Below, piece by piece: positions 1 to 11,626 of a stretch of 64,000 bases of DNA. This DNA is from Cladobotryum mycophilum (taxonomy: Eukaryota > Ascomycota > Sordariomycetes > Hypocreales > Hypocreaceae). Made by a program: the position numbers and the translations under genes. The notes below the pieces were generated by a model. That model ran no database searches and was not told where the DNA came from. It was given only the letters and a program-made list of their open reading frames with translations. The DNA lies in the NCBI GenBank assembly GCA_036429605.1, contig CM071589.1, positions 3,348,001 to 3,412,000 on the forward strand, in the 5' to 3' direction. The stretch's first letter is position 1. Each line of letters starts with the position of its first letter.

Positions 1-389
1 CCCTCTCGTTGCATTGTATTCCAAATCAAGACCTAGTTTATATGTATGGTTCGGTCGGGCCTTTTGGTACTACATACGCAATGAGGTGGTAATACTTGCA
101 TGTACCTCAATAGTCACCCCCGGCGACCTTTTTTTGCCTCCAAATCTGCATTTAGTGCTGGGTCTGAGCTGTGGAATGCTAATTGGATGGCAACAATTAC
201 GCGCCAGCGACGCATCAGAAGCCTACATCACAGGCAAAGGATGCAGCCAACTAGAGAGTAGGTACTTTCAATGCTACTGCCGGGATTTTTGAATTGTGAC
301 TGTGGAAGAGTTCTACCCGTCGACTGTCGACTCCCTCCACTTGGATCACGTGTACCACATCACCCCTTGTCTGTGCCTGGATCCTTATT
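1..389. other. intergenic, 3' side of the lyase-like gene
   Basis: I see no gene, RNA gene or repeat here. Position 300-389 is probably the 3' untranslated region and terminator zone of the minus-strand gene that ends at 390. The open frames present lack an ATG start or resemble no known family. Confidence 0.5.
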
Positions 390-2997
390 CTAAACCGCAA
401 GCTCAGCCGTAGCCAGTTTCTCAAGAGAGCTTTTGTAGCGTTTGAGCTTCTCCTCTACAATACCCCCTCACCACAGAACCTCTCGACAATCTCAACGCTA
501 CGGCCAATGTAGAGCTCGGCTTGCAACATATCATCGAGCTCGTCCCAAACAGGCTTGAAGAACTCCGTGTTCCTTATCCGTGAAACGAGGTCATTCGGTT
601 TACCCTAGGATGAAAACAATGTTAGAGTGTATGTGAGGATTGCATGTCTGCCTTTGGGGGAGAAAAAATGATTGCGTACCTCATGCTTGACAGCGTAACC
701 CGCTTGGTGGGAGAGGACACGGATTTGCTCGTGCGCTCTAGTGTCCGTTTAGTATCTTAGCAAGGTTGCGTAGTGTTAAGTAACCACTTACTCCTGTCTT
801 GATTCTCCCTTGGCAACCAATTTCATGATAATCTGGAAGTGATGGTTAAATCAGCAAAAATGAGACCAAAGAGCTAAATGACGTGTGAATCGAATGGCTT
901 ACACTCTCGGTTATCATGAACGGAAGCTCTTCTTGGACACGGCTCCGGATACGTTGGGGATACACGACTAGTCCGTCCGTGACGTTGTCCATGCCAAGGA
1001 GGATAGCATCGGCGAGGAGGAACATCTTTTTTATTTCACATCAATGGAGGCCCCTAAAGTCAAAAGAAATAGAACATCACCTACTTCGGGTATGTCGATT
1101 CCTATCTGTATTAGCATCAAATCATAATCGAGCACCGTTATTAAACTTACGACGGATCGCACTGTCATCTAGAGTCCTTTCCATCTGGGTGACAAATGTT
1201 AAAAAATGCAGATGCATGGGATACAATGGACGAGGTGCATACCCTGCCAAATTGTTAGTCAGATCTAACCCCATTTGTGTGCTCACTGTTTTGTCACCGG
1301 AGACTGACCATTGGTCCGAGAAAGTGTTGGCAAAATTGAGAGGCTTGGACATAAGTTCTCTCGAAAGACTGTAAACTCTTTCACAGCGCATCTGGGTTTG
1401 GTAAGGTAGGTCAATATACTGAATGATAGACAAGAAGGACTAGGGGGACGAACAGGGTTCCGTTTATAGGCCATCGCCGACGAGCCAATTTGGCCGGTCT
1501 CAAATGGCTCTTCGATCTCCTTCCAATTTGCGAGCAGGCGGATGTCACCGCAAATCTTTTGAGCAGTGGAACCGAGCCCAGCTACAGCATTGGCTACCAT
1601 CAAGTCGATTTTACGCGAGCTGTATCATGGTCACATGTTTAGCTTGAACTCATGTAAGTGAGGTGTCAAGTAATGACGTACTATGTTTGTGATGAGACGG
1701 GCTAGGAATTTCTTGGTATTAGCTGATTGAACAAGGTCGTCCCGCCTGTGTTTTGAACTCACGTAGCAATCCTTGAAGCCAGCTTTCTGGCAGAGCAGCT
1801 TATTAAGCTCGTCGCACTTGGCGGAGTCACCACCAAAACTATGGACGTAAGGATAAGTGTCTCTTATTACTAGGAAAGGAAATCTCACATCTCTAGAAAG
1901 GAGGCTTGTGTTCCAGTAGTCCCTGATTTCATTAGTTAAGAAGTCCTTGCTAAGTAGCTTGAGCATACCTTGTGCACCCCGGAACTTGAGGTTATCCCGA
2001 ACTTGCTCAATGTTTTCAAGATCAAACTGTATGCTCTGGTTAAGATACCGTTGGTGTACTTGAACAGAACAGACATACCAGCAGGTCTTGAGCCCATTGG
2101 GAGGCTACCCAGTGTTAGTATTGTACACCCATAATGTAGTTGCTGCTATCAATACATACCCCTCTTGCCTACAGAATGAACTGCCCGGGGTGAGTATTCA
2201 GTCATATCCAAGGATGATAATGAACTAACGCTGAGCAGCTTGGAGATGGGTCCAACTGAGGGTAGGCTCGGCTAAAAGGAAGAGAAATTAGCTCTTGCCG
2301 GTTAGTGAAGGGGGTGATGAACGATGGTTTGAGCACATATGCTTAGTTCAAAGAGCCAACTGACCTTTCCACTTGATGGCAAACTTGATCAGGTTGTCTA
2401 ACACCTTGGCAATTCTAGACAACAGTAGATCCAAAGCCTCTCGCATGAGAATCAACTCTGTGTTGTCCGTTACTACAATGCCATTAGCTCCCGATGGCTC
2501 TCAGTGACTATGCCTCTACCAACCAAAACAGCTTGTTGCTCCGTAGTGGATAATGCCGGCGGCAGAAGGGGCAACGGTACTATAGGTATGAACATGCTGA
2601 CACGGCGTTAAAAACCATCATGTTTACGCAGGAGACGAGTGCAGTTGCTAGAATACTCACAGCCATGACATCCTGTAGAACACTTAGTACTTCTGCTACC
2701 ATAATGCTATTATATTTGAGCTAGAAAGACTGGAAGATATATACTTACATGTCTGCGCTTTTTCTCCTCGATACGCGCGGTGTCAAAGTCTTCATCTGTC
2801 ACTGTGAGATGCGCCTCCATCTCTTCCAAAGCCTCGGCGGTAATGGTCTCGATTCCAAGCTCTTTCTCACTCTTGGCAAGAAAGAACCATAATTTACGCC
2901 AGGTTGAGTGCCGTGAACGCTGACTGAAAAGTTGCGACATTGCAGGGCTGCAGTAGCGCCCTGTCAAAGACGTCTGATACGTGTCGTACTGGTTCAT
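390..2997 (-). CDS. ADE13: adenylosuccinate lyase-like protein, about 19 exons
   Basis: The family cleaves succinyl-AICAR and adenylosuccinate in purine synthesis, in the cytosol. My model is complement of 390-604, 680-737, 792-832, 903-1025, 1085-1101, 1151-1184, 1305-1391, 1454-1619, 1682-1701, 1763-1838, 1889-1922, 1969-2035, 2079-2104, 2160-2180, 2230-2271, 2365-2472, 2524-2596, 2661-2672 and 2749-2997, giving about 489 aa, close to the family's usual 480. All 18 introns are GT-AG and 43-120 bp, and phases fit throughout. Family landmarks appear in order: N-terminal STWRKLW, RRHDVMAHVH, GATSC, SWTHLQAAQ, RGAQGTTGTQASFL, the signature loop GSSAMAYKRNPMRCE, and LDDSAIRR. Two spots are odd. 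The last exon needs one more base in the C5 run at 463-467, otherwise about 30 residues are lost. The junction near 1305 fits only with a weak donor and one extra Ser after QW. The start ATG (2995-2997) opens the conserved N-terminus. It may be a divergent paralogue rather than the housekeeping copy. Confidence 0.82.
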
Positions 2998-5900
2998 CTT
3001 GCTCTGATTGTACTTCACCGTGTTACGCTGGCCTGGCTTCTTTGCTTATAGGTAGCGGGGTTTTGCACTGGTTGATGGGAATATTAAAAGTTTCGACGAA
3101 AATGAAGTCACTAGTCACGTGAAATCCAACAATGCCGATAACCCTCATTGGGGCTGTCCTCTGGTGATAGAGTGCTCATGGGCCATTGGTCGGGTGGTGA
3201 GGGGTCGCTAAAGTTTGGTGGACGACTACCAACTTAGGTAGTAGTAGTACCTAGCAGTACCTACCTGTATGTAGAATGTGTATGGTCTGTATGTAGGCAT
3301 CTTGATCGAATGAAACATGGCCCTGGGACAGTTGCATGGCTTGATTGCTACCTACCTAGGTCCTCTCCCGCATGCAAGAAATGTCCCTGAAAGTCCATGC
3401 GTTTCTGCGTTATGATGGTGATCATCCACCATTAGGTACAAAATATTACGGAGAGGTGTGGAGTACGCAGTACGGAGTACAGCACGCAGATATTTACAAG
3501 GTACCTTTGAAGCACGACAAGTAAGTGCCTGTCAATACAAGCACTCGTATTAGACGCAGGTTTCCATTTTTTTCTCCCAAGTACCCCACTTGTATCTGTC
3601 GTTTTGTTCTCGACCCAAGGCAGGCGCTCTGCAAAAAACAAAAAAAAGATAAAAAGAAAGAAGGAACAAAAAAGAAGAAGGCGAGAAAGGAAGAAGGAGA
3701 GAAGGAGAGACACCGAAAGCGGATCGTTTGATCAAAATTCTCATCTCCCTCCCCTCAACCAACCGACCAACCACCCAAAATGGTAACAGATGATGCATTA
3801 TCCCATGGCGGAGCCTCGATCGAAAGTCCTTCTTCGCTGCAACTCAAATCCACGAACCACAAACCATCCTTCTCTTAGGCTTTGTTGATACTCTCACGGT
3901 AAACCAGGACCTCGGTCCACCCCACACAATTCCGCAGCCTCAATCGCTGGTCCGAGTTTTTTCTCTTTCCAATGTAGCTTCAGATCCCTCGACGGCCCTC
4001 GCTCTCTCTTGGCCAGGTCCGTGTGCAAGTGAATGCTTGTTCGTTAGTCAGAATCAAACCTGGCCTGACCTGATGGTGAACAGGGATCGGGGGCCGTCCT
4101 GGACTGCCGCCTCCTCTCTCTCTCAGCCTTCCGCCTGCCGTCCTGCTCGATGTATGTCTCTGGTCAGCCACGTTCTTGCGACAAAGCCACACACACACAC
4201 GCACACACACACTCAGAGACCCAGCAGCATACTTATGGCAAGAGTTCACTGGGGGCAATAGTGAAGGCATTCTCATACGGTATTTGCTGCTGATAGACGC
4301 CCTTTTGTTCCCGACTCGGTGCCTTGCTTCATCTTCCACCAAGACGGTGTATAGCCCAGGTTCATTTCGGCCTCGCCGCTAAACGCCCATGTCTCACTGT
4401 CAACGCACACCCACGAGGCGTGTCAGGTGTTTACTTGTGTGTATTACTGACGTGACGTGCGGGTTTCTATCAACCAAGCAAGCTGCATAGAAGGCCGCAA
4501 AAAGGCCGCCTCCGTCGTCAGCATCTGCTTGATTGGGGCATTTCTCTTCAAGTGTCTGGCCGTTTCTTTCTATTGTCTCATCTCCCCGAAACTTGTTTAA
4601 AAAAGCAGTAGCCGAGAAGGGAGTGCAAGTGGGAGAGAAGAGATCATTGATGGAGGAGATGATACAAAGACTTCAGACATTGAGCAGACAAAAGATCATC
4701 ACTTTTTGAGCTACCGATACGACATAACCATGCCGCAGACTTCCAATATGGCTCCACGGGTCTTGCACCGGTCCAGTACGGACGGCGAGTCCGGTGTCCG
4801 GGCCGGCGGATGACCATGTGCCCGAGCTGCTGCAGAGAAGAAAAAAATCAAATCAAATCAAATCAAGAAATCACAGGCTTGGAGCGAACGAGAAGGGAGG
4901 GGACGGCGGTGGTAACGGTAGAAAGAGCGGTCGCAATAATCAGAAGGGAGAAATGATAGACGGGCCTTTCGTTAACGGTTGCTTCATTCATCCAACCATC
5001 AAAGTGTCACAGCCCTCCCAACAAGCTCATCACCACACCCCCTCCATTTTGAACGCTGATCGCCAACGGCATAGTTCTTTGCCAAGAATAAACAGCTCGT
5101 CTACTTGTTCCATGACTTTGCTACATGTGAGAACAATTGCAAACCATTTCTCCAGGATCTGTCACGGGTCTGTCCAGGCCGAATTCGGCGTGGTTCGGCG
5201 TAGCCCCTTACCAGCTGGCTAATTAGAACCTACGAGGATGCTCCAAGTGTCTGCTCGAAACGGATTCCTTCGCAGGTTGGCGTGTTCTCTTGCAGATGGC
5301 TTCTTTCTGCTTAACCCGCAGACTACCTGTTGGGCTCCCCGCAATTATGTCATGCATCGTGGTTTACCTACCTCGTTTTGCCCTGGACCCTGGACCAGTC
5401 CGACTGCCTTAGACCCTCACATCTTATTTTTTTCCTATGCACAATTTGCATTCTATTCAATACCCAAGACACACTTTGACGACCTCCGTCCCCACTGCAA
5501 CCCGCCATAGTGCCCGTCCCACACTCGGATTGACTCTCTTTTAGTCGAACTAGGGCTTTTGTTCTTTATCTTCTATAACAATGTACTTCGTACTACTCCC
5601 GTGGCTGCGTACGACTTGTAGTTTGGCAACCATACACCCGAATAACTAAGGACACACCAGCATAGTTGTAGACCCAGCAGGCCGCCCCCCCCCTTTGGTG
5701 CCTAACCTGGTATTGTCTTGGACTTGTCCTGTGCCTTTGATTCTTCCGTTAACGGGTTCTGACCAATGTCACACACCTTTGGGGCAGGGCTTTTGGGCTT
5801 CACAAATCTTCGACTTCCTGCTACGATACAAAACTCACTCTTCCCGCCCCATCCATCTCTTGCTCCTCCAAAGTTCGACCTTACCCCTTGTCGTTGCTCC

Positions 5901-6020
5901 ATGAGGTGTATTAATCTCTAGCCGAGCTTATCGTTTGCGGTTGCGTTGTCTTTGTGACCGGTGCCCGCCCCCCATTACCGTCACCGTATCCTTCCGCCAC
6001 TTACACCAACATTCGCCATC
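2998..6020. other. 3-kb intergenic region, no convincing gene
   Basis: It holds a TACGGAGTAC copy at 3471-3480, a purine-rich tract at 3630-3720, an AC microsatellite near 4190-4212 and many pyrimidine-rich runs. Two ATGs have good fungal context. The one at 3780 opens 32 codons. The one at 4730 (after CATAACC) opens a 27-codon frame beginning MPQTSNMAPRV, which could be a first exon or upstream ORF, but I could not extend it by splicing. Part of the 3' half is presumably promoter and leader of the chitinase gene. Confidence 0.4.
4188..4212. repeat. AC dinucleotide microsatellite
   Basis: An almost pure AC repeat with one G interruption, inside the intergenic region. Confidence 0.85.
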
Positions 6021-7372
6021 ATGAGCTCGACGTCACGCAAGTCGCGCATGGCTACCAGCGTGGCTCGGGTCATGTATACCAATGCTGTTTATTTCCCAAA
6101 CAGCCGCATATATCAGGGTGATTCACCGGGCATGCTGAACTATAGCTGCATCAATCACGTATACTACGCCTATGCTAGTGTTACGGCAGATGGTAGCGTA
6201 CTCGTGAGTCTCTTCCTGTCACAAAAAAATCTGGCATGGACGGTTCATCATCAATATGACGGGATCCGGTGTTGTGCCTGCATCATTGTTGTTCAGCTGC
6301 TGACTCGTGATGTGTGACCAAGTTGGGGGATGAGTGGGCCGATGCAAGAGCCCCAGTGGACGGCGTTAATGGTGGCTTGGGATCCCTAATGCATCTCAAA
6401 CAGAAGCATCCTCACCTGCAGGTCGTTTTGTCTATTGGCGGTGGTGCAGCCTCTGAGGTGTACCCCATTGTGGCCTCAAATACGCTGCTAAGGGATAACT
6501 TTGCCCGGTCGGCTCTCGGTCTTGTCGAAGCTTCTGGACTTGATGGCATTGATAGTGAGTACTTGATCTTGGATAATGATGAAAGGTGCTTCTGCTAGTA
6601 TGGAAGAGCCGGACCGCTGATCGTGCGCCACCTGGATTTAGTTGCATGGGAATATCCTAGTGATGCGAAGCAAGGTCACGATTTTCTCGCATTGTTAGCT
6701 GCGACCCGCATCCATTTACCAGACGACCGTTTCATCTTGACAGCAGCCCTACCGGCAAACAAGGAGGTCTTACAATTTATCGATGTTCGAATGGCGGCAG
6801 AATATCTCGATTTCATCAACCTCATGGCCTACGACTTTTTTGGTCCGTGGACACCAAACAGCGGGCATCACGCCCAGCTGTATGCCATGAACAAGGACGA
6901 ACCTTCAGCATCCGCTGGCGTAATATATCTCATGGCCCAAGGCTTTCCTGCCAAGGGTATTCTGTTGGGTATTCCCACGTACGGTCGAAGTTTTCTTCAG
7001 GCCACCGGCCCGGGCCAAAGTTTTAAAGGGGGCGGCGGTGAAGATGGTACCTTTGAATACAACAAATTGCCTCTCAAGGGGTCCAAGGAGGCTGTGGACA
7101 AACGTCACATTGCTGCTCAGTGCGTAGGAGCCGACGGGGGATTCGTCACTTATGATAACCCAGAGACTGTCAAAACTAAAGCTGCATTCTGCAAGCAGAA
7201 AGGACTAGGGGTTTGTGGAGCTAATTTTCCCATGTACTTGTACGAGGAAAAAGAAGTTGGTTGCTAACACCTCAATTTACAGGGACTGTTTTATTGGAAC
7301 GCACCGGCCGACTCTCGAGAACAGTCGAGAAGCCTGATTGCGGCAGGCTTCCGCGCTTTGCATACTTCTTAA
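6021..7372 (+). CDS. GH18 chitinase-like protein, no signal peptide
   Basis: Glycoside hydrolase family 18 proteins cleave beta-1,4 GlcNAc polymers. Exons 6021-6203, 6323-6554, 6642-7210 and 7283-7372 give 357 aa, with GT-AG introns and matching phases. The TIM-barrel landmarks are visible: LSIGGG (beta-3), the active-site strand LDGID-IAWEYP built across intron 2, MAYDFFG (beta-6, with the M-x-Y-D residues), and a terminal GLFYW. There is no N-terminal signal sequence, LysM or chitin-binding module, which fits the small intracellular type of fungal GH18. The last exon is needed to complete the barrel; without it the frame runs into a short false C-terminus at 7265. The catalytic motif DxxDxDxE reads D-G-I-D-I-A-W-E: the acid Glu is kept but the Asp two residues before it is Ala, so activity may be low or altered. 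The alternative is that Ala is normal for this subgroup. Confidence 0.88.
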
Positions 7373-8678
7373 GGAGGGGACAAGTCACATTGTTATTCCT
7401 TTGTTCGGATACATATTGGACTATTGATTCATCTTTTGCTCCAGAAGGAGTTGGTTCATAACATTATTTATAACGGCATATCTCGGACGGCGTTTGTGAA
7501 TGGATCTAGAGAACGAATACCCCAGTCACGATCACTATAGATATCTACGGGCACAGAAACTTCTTCACGGCAAGAGAGAGTTATCAAGAACAGACACATG
7601 GAGATTGGAGTTACTTTTTGTTTAAGCAAGACATCATTTCTGGATATTCCCCATATAGAACAAGTTCGCTAGATGCTTGGAGTTGGCTTTTTCTTCCCCA
7701 GTTTGGGGGGTCATTTAATGGGCGACTGGATAAAAGACATGAATATTTTCCCAATTTCTTGCTTTTTCTCTGTTATTTGAAGAAAAAAGAAAGAAAGAAA
7801 GAAACCGTTATCCCTCACCGAGTTCACGCAGAGTCTTCATCTCGTTGGTCATGACCAACAAGAGCAAGCAGCACACGCACAGCCATCATTTACAGGCACA
7901 CAACGTCACATCCCTTGCAGCGGTGCATCAAGGAAAACTGAGACAAATCAAAATTCGGGTGGCGCCGGACGTGGAGAAAGGACCTTGATCGAGCATCGGC
8001 TCATTTTAGTCGAACTACTCAGTTTGGCAATAGAAGCCGCGCGACTGAACAATCCGTATGCCGGCAAGGGAACCCGTCACAGACAGCGTGGGTCTAAGGA
8101 GAGAGTTAGTTTGGTTGACTCGTTAGTGAACTTGCACGAGGAGTGACGGGAGTCATTTGACAAGCTCCTTGGTTGCCAAGAAGGGGCATATACAAGTACA
8201 TCAACTACGGACTGGCCGAAGGTATGGGTTTCGGAATGGATGGGGTCCGTTTCGACAAAGCAAGTATTGATAGACGAGTCCGGAGTGCTTGTCTGAGATG
8301 GACATGCTCATCGAGAACCAACTTGGACGCTTTGGCCTAGGAGTTTTGTCTCTCTTTTTTCCCACCCTTGTCACATGCCAAGTCACGACTACAGTACATA
8401 CATACCCATATTGGGCCCCCAAAGACGTAGATCACGTGCTGATAAGACGAAAAGAATGATGTTGCAACCTTTTCTGAAAAAGATTAACGTTTTACCGAAT
8501 GCCTGCTAGTCAACATCAGCCTCTCCGGAACGTGCGTCACTGTGCCTGGGACAAACTCAATATCCCCCTCTCCCCCAATCAACTTGGGGCTTGCACAATT
8601 CATTCCTAAACATGAGCCGCGCGCGGCTTCTGTCGCCTCTCTCCTCATCTCCCATCGCTACCATTCAACCCCATTGCC
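7373..8678. other. intergenic, 3' UTR of chitinase and promoter of next gene
   Basis: I see no gene. The stretch contains a short GAAA-rich run at 7780-7805. The 150 bases before 8679 are C/T-rich, as is usual for fungal promoters and leaders. Confidence 0.5.
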
Positions 8679-9398
8679 ATGTCCGACCAAGATAGAGAAG
8701 CATCTCTGCTAGAGCAGCAGGTCTCTCCCGCTGGAGGCAGCAACAGCATCCCCGAGGCAGCAGCCGCCGTAGCTGCAGCAGGATCCGAGCACCATGATGG
8801 TGGTGGTGGTGGTGCTGGAGAGTCGAACCAGCTCCCGCCGTTCGAGCCCCTATTTACGCTCCTGACGAATAATACCACCAACTCTACGGTGCACCCGCGC
8901 GTGCATTATCTCTTCAGCGACGACGACACGTCTGTCCTGGCTGCCCCGCAAAACGACCCTTCCCATCGGGCACTTATCGTCGACCTTGCCGCCCCGACGG
9001 CTCCCCACGGTAATTGGTCCATCTCCTGGGCTTCCAGTCTAAGTCCCGACTTTGCCGTCACTGGCTCCCACCTCTCCATGCAAGAGCACGACGGCGAAGG
9101 CGACAACGATGCGGGGTCGTTGATGCTCCGCGTCGAGGGCGTGGAGCGCGAGCCGGTCGATTCGCGCCCTAATAGCATGCCCAACTCCAGCAGCGGGCCG
9201 GTCGGCAGGGAGGACGCGGAGAGTCTCGCGGAGGAGTTTAGGCGCCGCATGGTGGTGCTGAAGAAGGTGGTGGGCGAGGGAGAGAAGAGGAGGGAGCTGT
9301 TGGACCAGCAAGTCGAGGGATTGGGCCTCCGACAGTACGACGAAGCTGGGGAGGGTCACGAGGTTGAGAGCCGGGAGGAAACTCGTGCTAATGAATGA
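8679..9398 (+). CDS. uncharacterised acidic fungal protein, 239 aa
   Basis: I do not recognise a named family. A single intronless frame starts at an ATG in good context (ATTGCCATG) and runs to a TGA at 9396-9398. The N-terminal third is low complexity: an Ala-rich stretch, then a Gly run encoded by GGT repeats (about residues 45-50). From about residue 53 it becomes ordered (PPFEPLFTLLTN, HPRVHYLFSDDD), with a central acidic/Ser-rich part and a C-terminal charged helix (about 185-220, AEEFRRRMVVLKKVVGEGEKR) that could form a short coiled coil. No membrane segment or catalytic motif is visible. GC-rich third positions and the sustained frame support a real gene. Its function is unknown. Confidence 0.72.
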   Translation: MSDQDREASLLEQQVSPAGGSNSIPEAAAAVAAAGSEHHDGGGGGAGESNQLPPFEPLFTLLTNNTTNSTVHPRVHYLFSDDDTSVLAAPQNDPSHRALIVDLAAPTAPHGNWSISWASSLSPDFAVTGSHLSMQEHDGEGDNDAGSLMLRVEGVEREPVDSRPNSMPNSSSGPVGREDAESLAEEFRRRMVVLKKVVGEGEKRRELLDQQVEGLGLRQYDEAGEGHEVESREETRANE

Positions 9399-10258
9399 CG
9401 GGGGGACGAAGGTTGTTTAATTACTACAGGCTGTTGGGATGGTATTTGCCGACATGGCGGGTAACAAGAATGCAGGCGCAATGGTAGGGTTTGTACTTGG
9501 TACGGCCTAACCTTGATGAAATGACATCTAAACAAGATCTCTCACGACAGAAATGTTTTGCTTCATAGGATCTCGACGGCGCAATGGGATATAGGTTACC
9601 GGGATAGGAGGCATATAGTTTGGCGCATGGTTATGACACTTCTTTTCTTCTTCTTCTCATGATTTCAAGAAACATCTCCAGCTCAGCGATGTAACTTTCA
9701 AGAACTGCTCTCCTCTTTTCAAATAATCAACTCAAATTGATATTTATTACTCCGTATACATTAACAACTCTGGACTTCATATGACATCAGGTATACACGA
9801 CATAGCTTCATGCCCCCTAAACATCCATGAACAAGAAAAAATGAAAACTTTGATTAATATGTAAAAAGTGCTCGAGCGCCTCATATGCTGAACTCCAACA
9901 AGCATCCTCCCAGGACACACACAGAAAACAAAACAAACACAAACAGAGAAAAAAGCCAGAGAAACAAGAGAGCTCTCAAAATCCAATCTCCAGAAGCATA
10001 AAAGAGAACCAAAAAAGAAAAGAAAACAAGGATAAGGATCACTTCCTCCCCCTCTTCTCTCCTTTGGAGGTATAGAAACCAACCCCCTTGTTCTTGGTCT
10101 CTTTGCGCAATCCAAAGCTCCAACAAATGAAATAATCGGCGCAAGTTTTGCCATATGTCGATAACCTGCTTTTATACAATGTCTTTTAATAAAGTAAAAA
10201 AGAAATCTCCCCATCGAGCATAATCGCGTGGGTTGTTCCAGTTTCGAACCCCCCCCTT
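9399..10258. other. convergent 3' spacer
   Basis: This is the region between the stop of the 239-aa gene and the stop of SSO1 on the other strand. It holds both 3' untranslated regions and A/T-rich stretches, including TTACTCCGTATAC near 9748-9758, a TACGGAGTA-like word on the minus strand. I see no gene. Confidence 0.5.
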
Positions 10259-11626
10259 TTACTGTTGCGGCCGTACGATGGCGGGATAATGAAGACGCTC
10301 CGTGGCAAATTTCTTGATTTGCTCAGCAGCCTCGGGGCTAACGGGTGGTAATGAGCGGCGAGCCAGGTTGAGTGCGTCGAGGAGTTCTCGCTTGTTGTTA
10401 TTTTTGTCGCCGTTACCCTTGTCCTTGATGACGAAGAAGTAAATGAGAACAATGATGACAATAATGGCGATAATGGCAACTGTAAAAGAGTTAGATTCGG
10501 TCTCAAAATGAGGTGTTTGAATAAACTTACCGCAGATTCCCAAGCAGATCCACTTCTTCTTTCTTGTCGCCCTGGCAGTTCTTACAGCAACTCCAATCTC
10601 CTCGTTACCCTTGTCCAGGTTGTCAACGACCTCCTCGCCCTTTTGCTCAATCTGCACAACCGCGGCATCTTGCTCGATAATAAGAGTGTCCAAATCCTGC
10701 ATCAGCTGGAAGAGCTCCGACATCTGCTGCTCAATCTTGAGCAACTCCTTGTGACGGTCCTGGACAGCAGTGAGAGCAGCTCGCGCACGACCCTGGCGAT
10801 CGCTCTGCATCAAAGCCTGGCTGAAGATCTGCTGGTTGCCTGTGCCCTCAACAGCGGCCCTGACCTCCTCCTCTGACGCATCAGGGCGAACAATACGGTA
10901 CTGACGGTCGATCTGCTTCTTGACGTTGGCCTGGAAGTCGGATTCGATAGACTGGTACTTGGTAATGACGGCCTTGACTTCGCGGTCCACTCGATCAACG
11001 TGACCGTTGTTCATGGCGCTGCGTCCTTCGGGCTTGGATTTTACGACACGGACGCGCTCAGCAAGGGAACGGTAGGTGGCCATGGTCTCGGTGGTGAGGG
11101 CATCGAGCTGGCGGTGGGACTGGCTGTTGGACGAGCTGTCGACGTCGCTGAGGACTCGCATCTGAACGACCTTGATCTGCTCGAGGTTGTTCTCGACCTC
11201 TCGGACACTGTTGCTGATGTCTCGGCACTCATTGCGAATCGCGTTGGGGTCCTCGCGGGCGGCCATGCTTCCAGCGTGCTGTGTTAGGGGAGCCATCTCG
11301 ACATTTTGGCCTGCTCAAATCGATTGTTAGTATTCATCTGCTGTTCAACGTTTCTTCTTGCTTCCGTCATACCAGGGTATCCGCCGTCAATTGACTGGCC
11401 CTGGCTGAAGCCACGACCACCTGCCCCATAAGGAGTCTGGTTGTAGCCACCCTGTCCATAGCCAGCAGGAGAGGGATCCCGCTGGTCGTAGGGGTTTTGC
11501 CCGTTGTATCTGTTGTAGCGCGTGTCAGTAACCGTGGCGATGGTGTTGTTGGTGTTGTTGGCAGTGCGCCTCCGTGATTAGGTGGGACGCGCAAAAGCGT
11601 AGTACTAACCCGTACTGTTGCGACAT
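10259..11626 (-). CDS. SSO1: plasma-membrane syntaxin (Qa-SNARE)
   Basis: It pairs with SNAP-25 and synaptobrevin homologues to fuse secretory vesicles with the plasma membrane. Exons 11610-11626, 11509-11373, 11310-10531 and 10479-10259 (minus strand) give about 384 aa. The N-terminus is a Gly/Tyr/Gln-rich stretch beginning MSQQYGYNGQ. An Habc-type helical domain follows (about residues 65-200). Then comes the SNARE helix around MSELFQLMQDLDTLIIEQ, ending in a basic RATRKKKW, and one membrane segment (VAIIAIIVIIVLIYFFVI). An intron lies between the CLGIC end of the SNARE part and the membrane segment. About 55 hydrophilic residues follow the membrane segment, an unusual lumenal tail for a tail-anchored SNARE. 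The ATG at 11624-11626 was chosen because it opens the only frame that splices cleanly into the Gly-rich exon. A possible 45-bp leader intron lies at 11746-11790. Confidence 0.9.

Noticed and set aside
390..2997. The lyase-like gene as a mutated (RIP-damaged) pseudogene
   Set aside because: Splice sites and motifs are intact through 18 introns. Only one clear frame lesion, in a homopolymer, plus one doubtful junction were found, and there is no spread of C-to-T stops.
10217..10260. A TTCGAACCC word resembling a tRNA T-loop
   Set aside because: No pairing stem on either side, and it lies at the SSO1 3' end.
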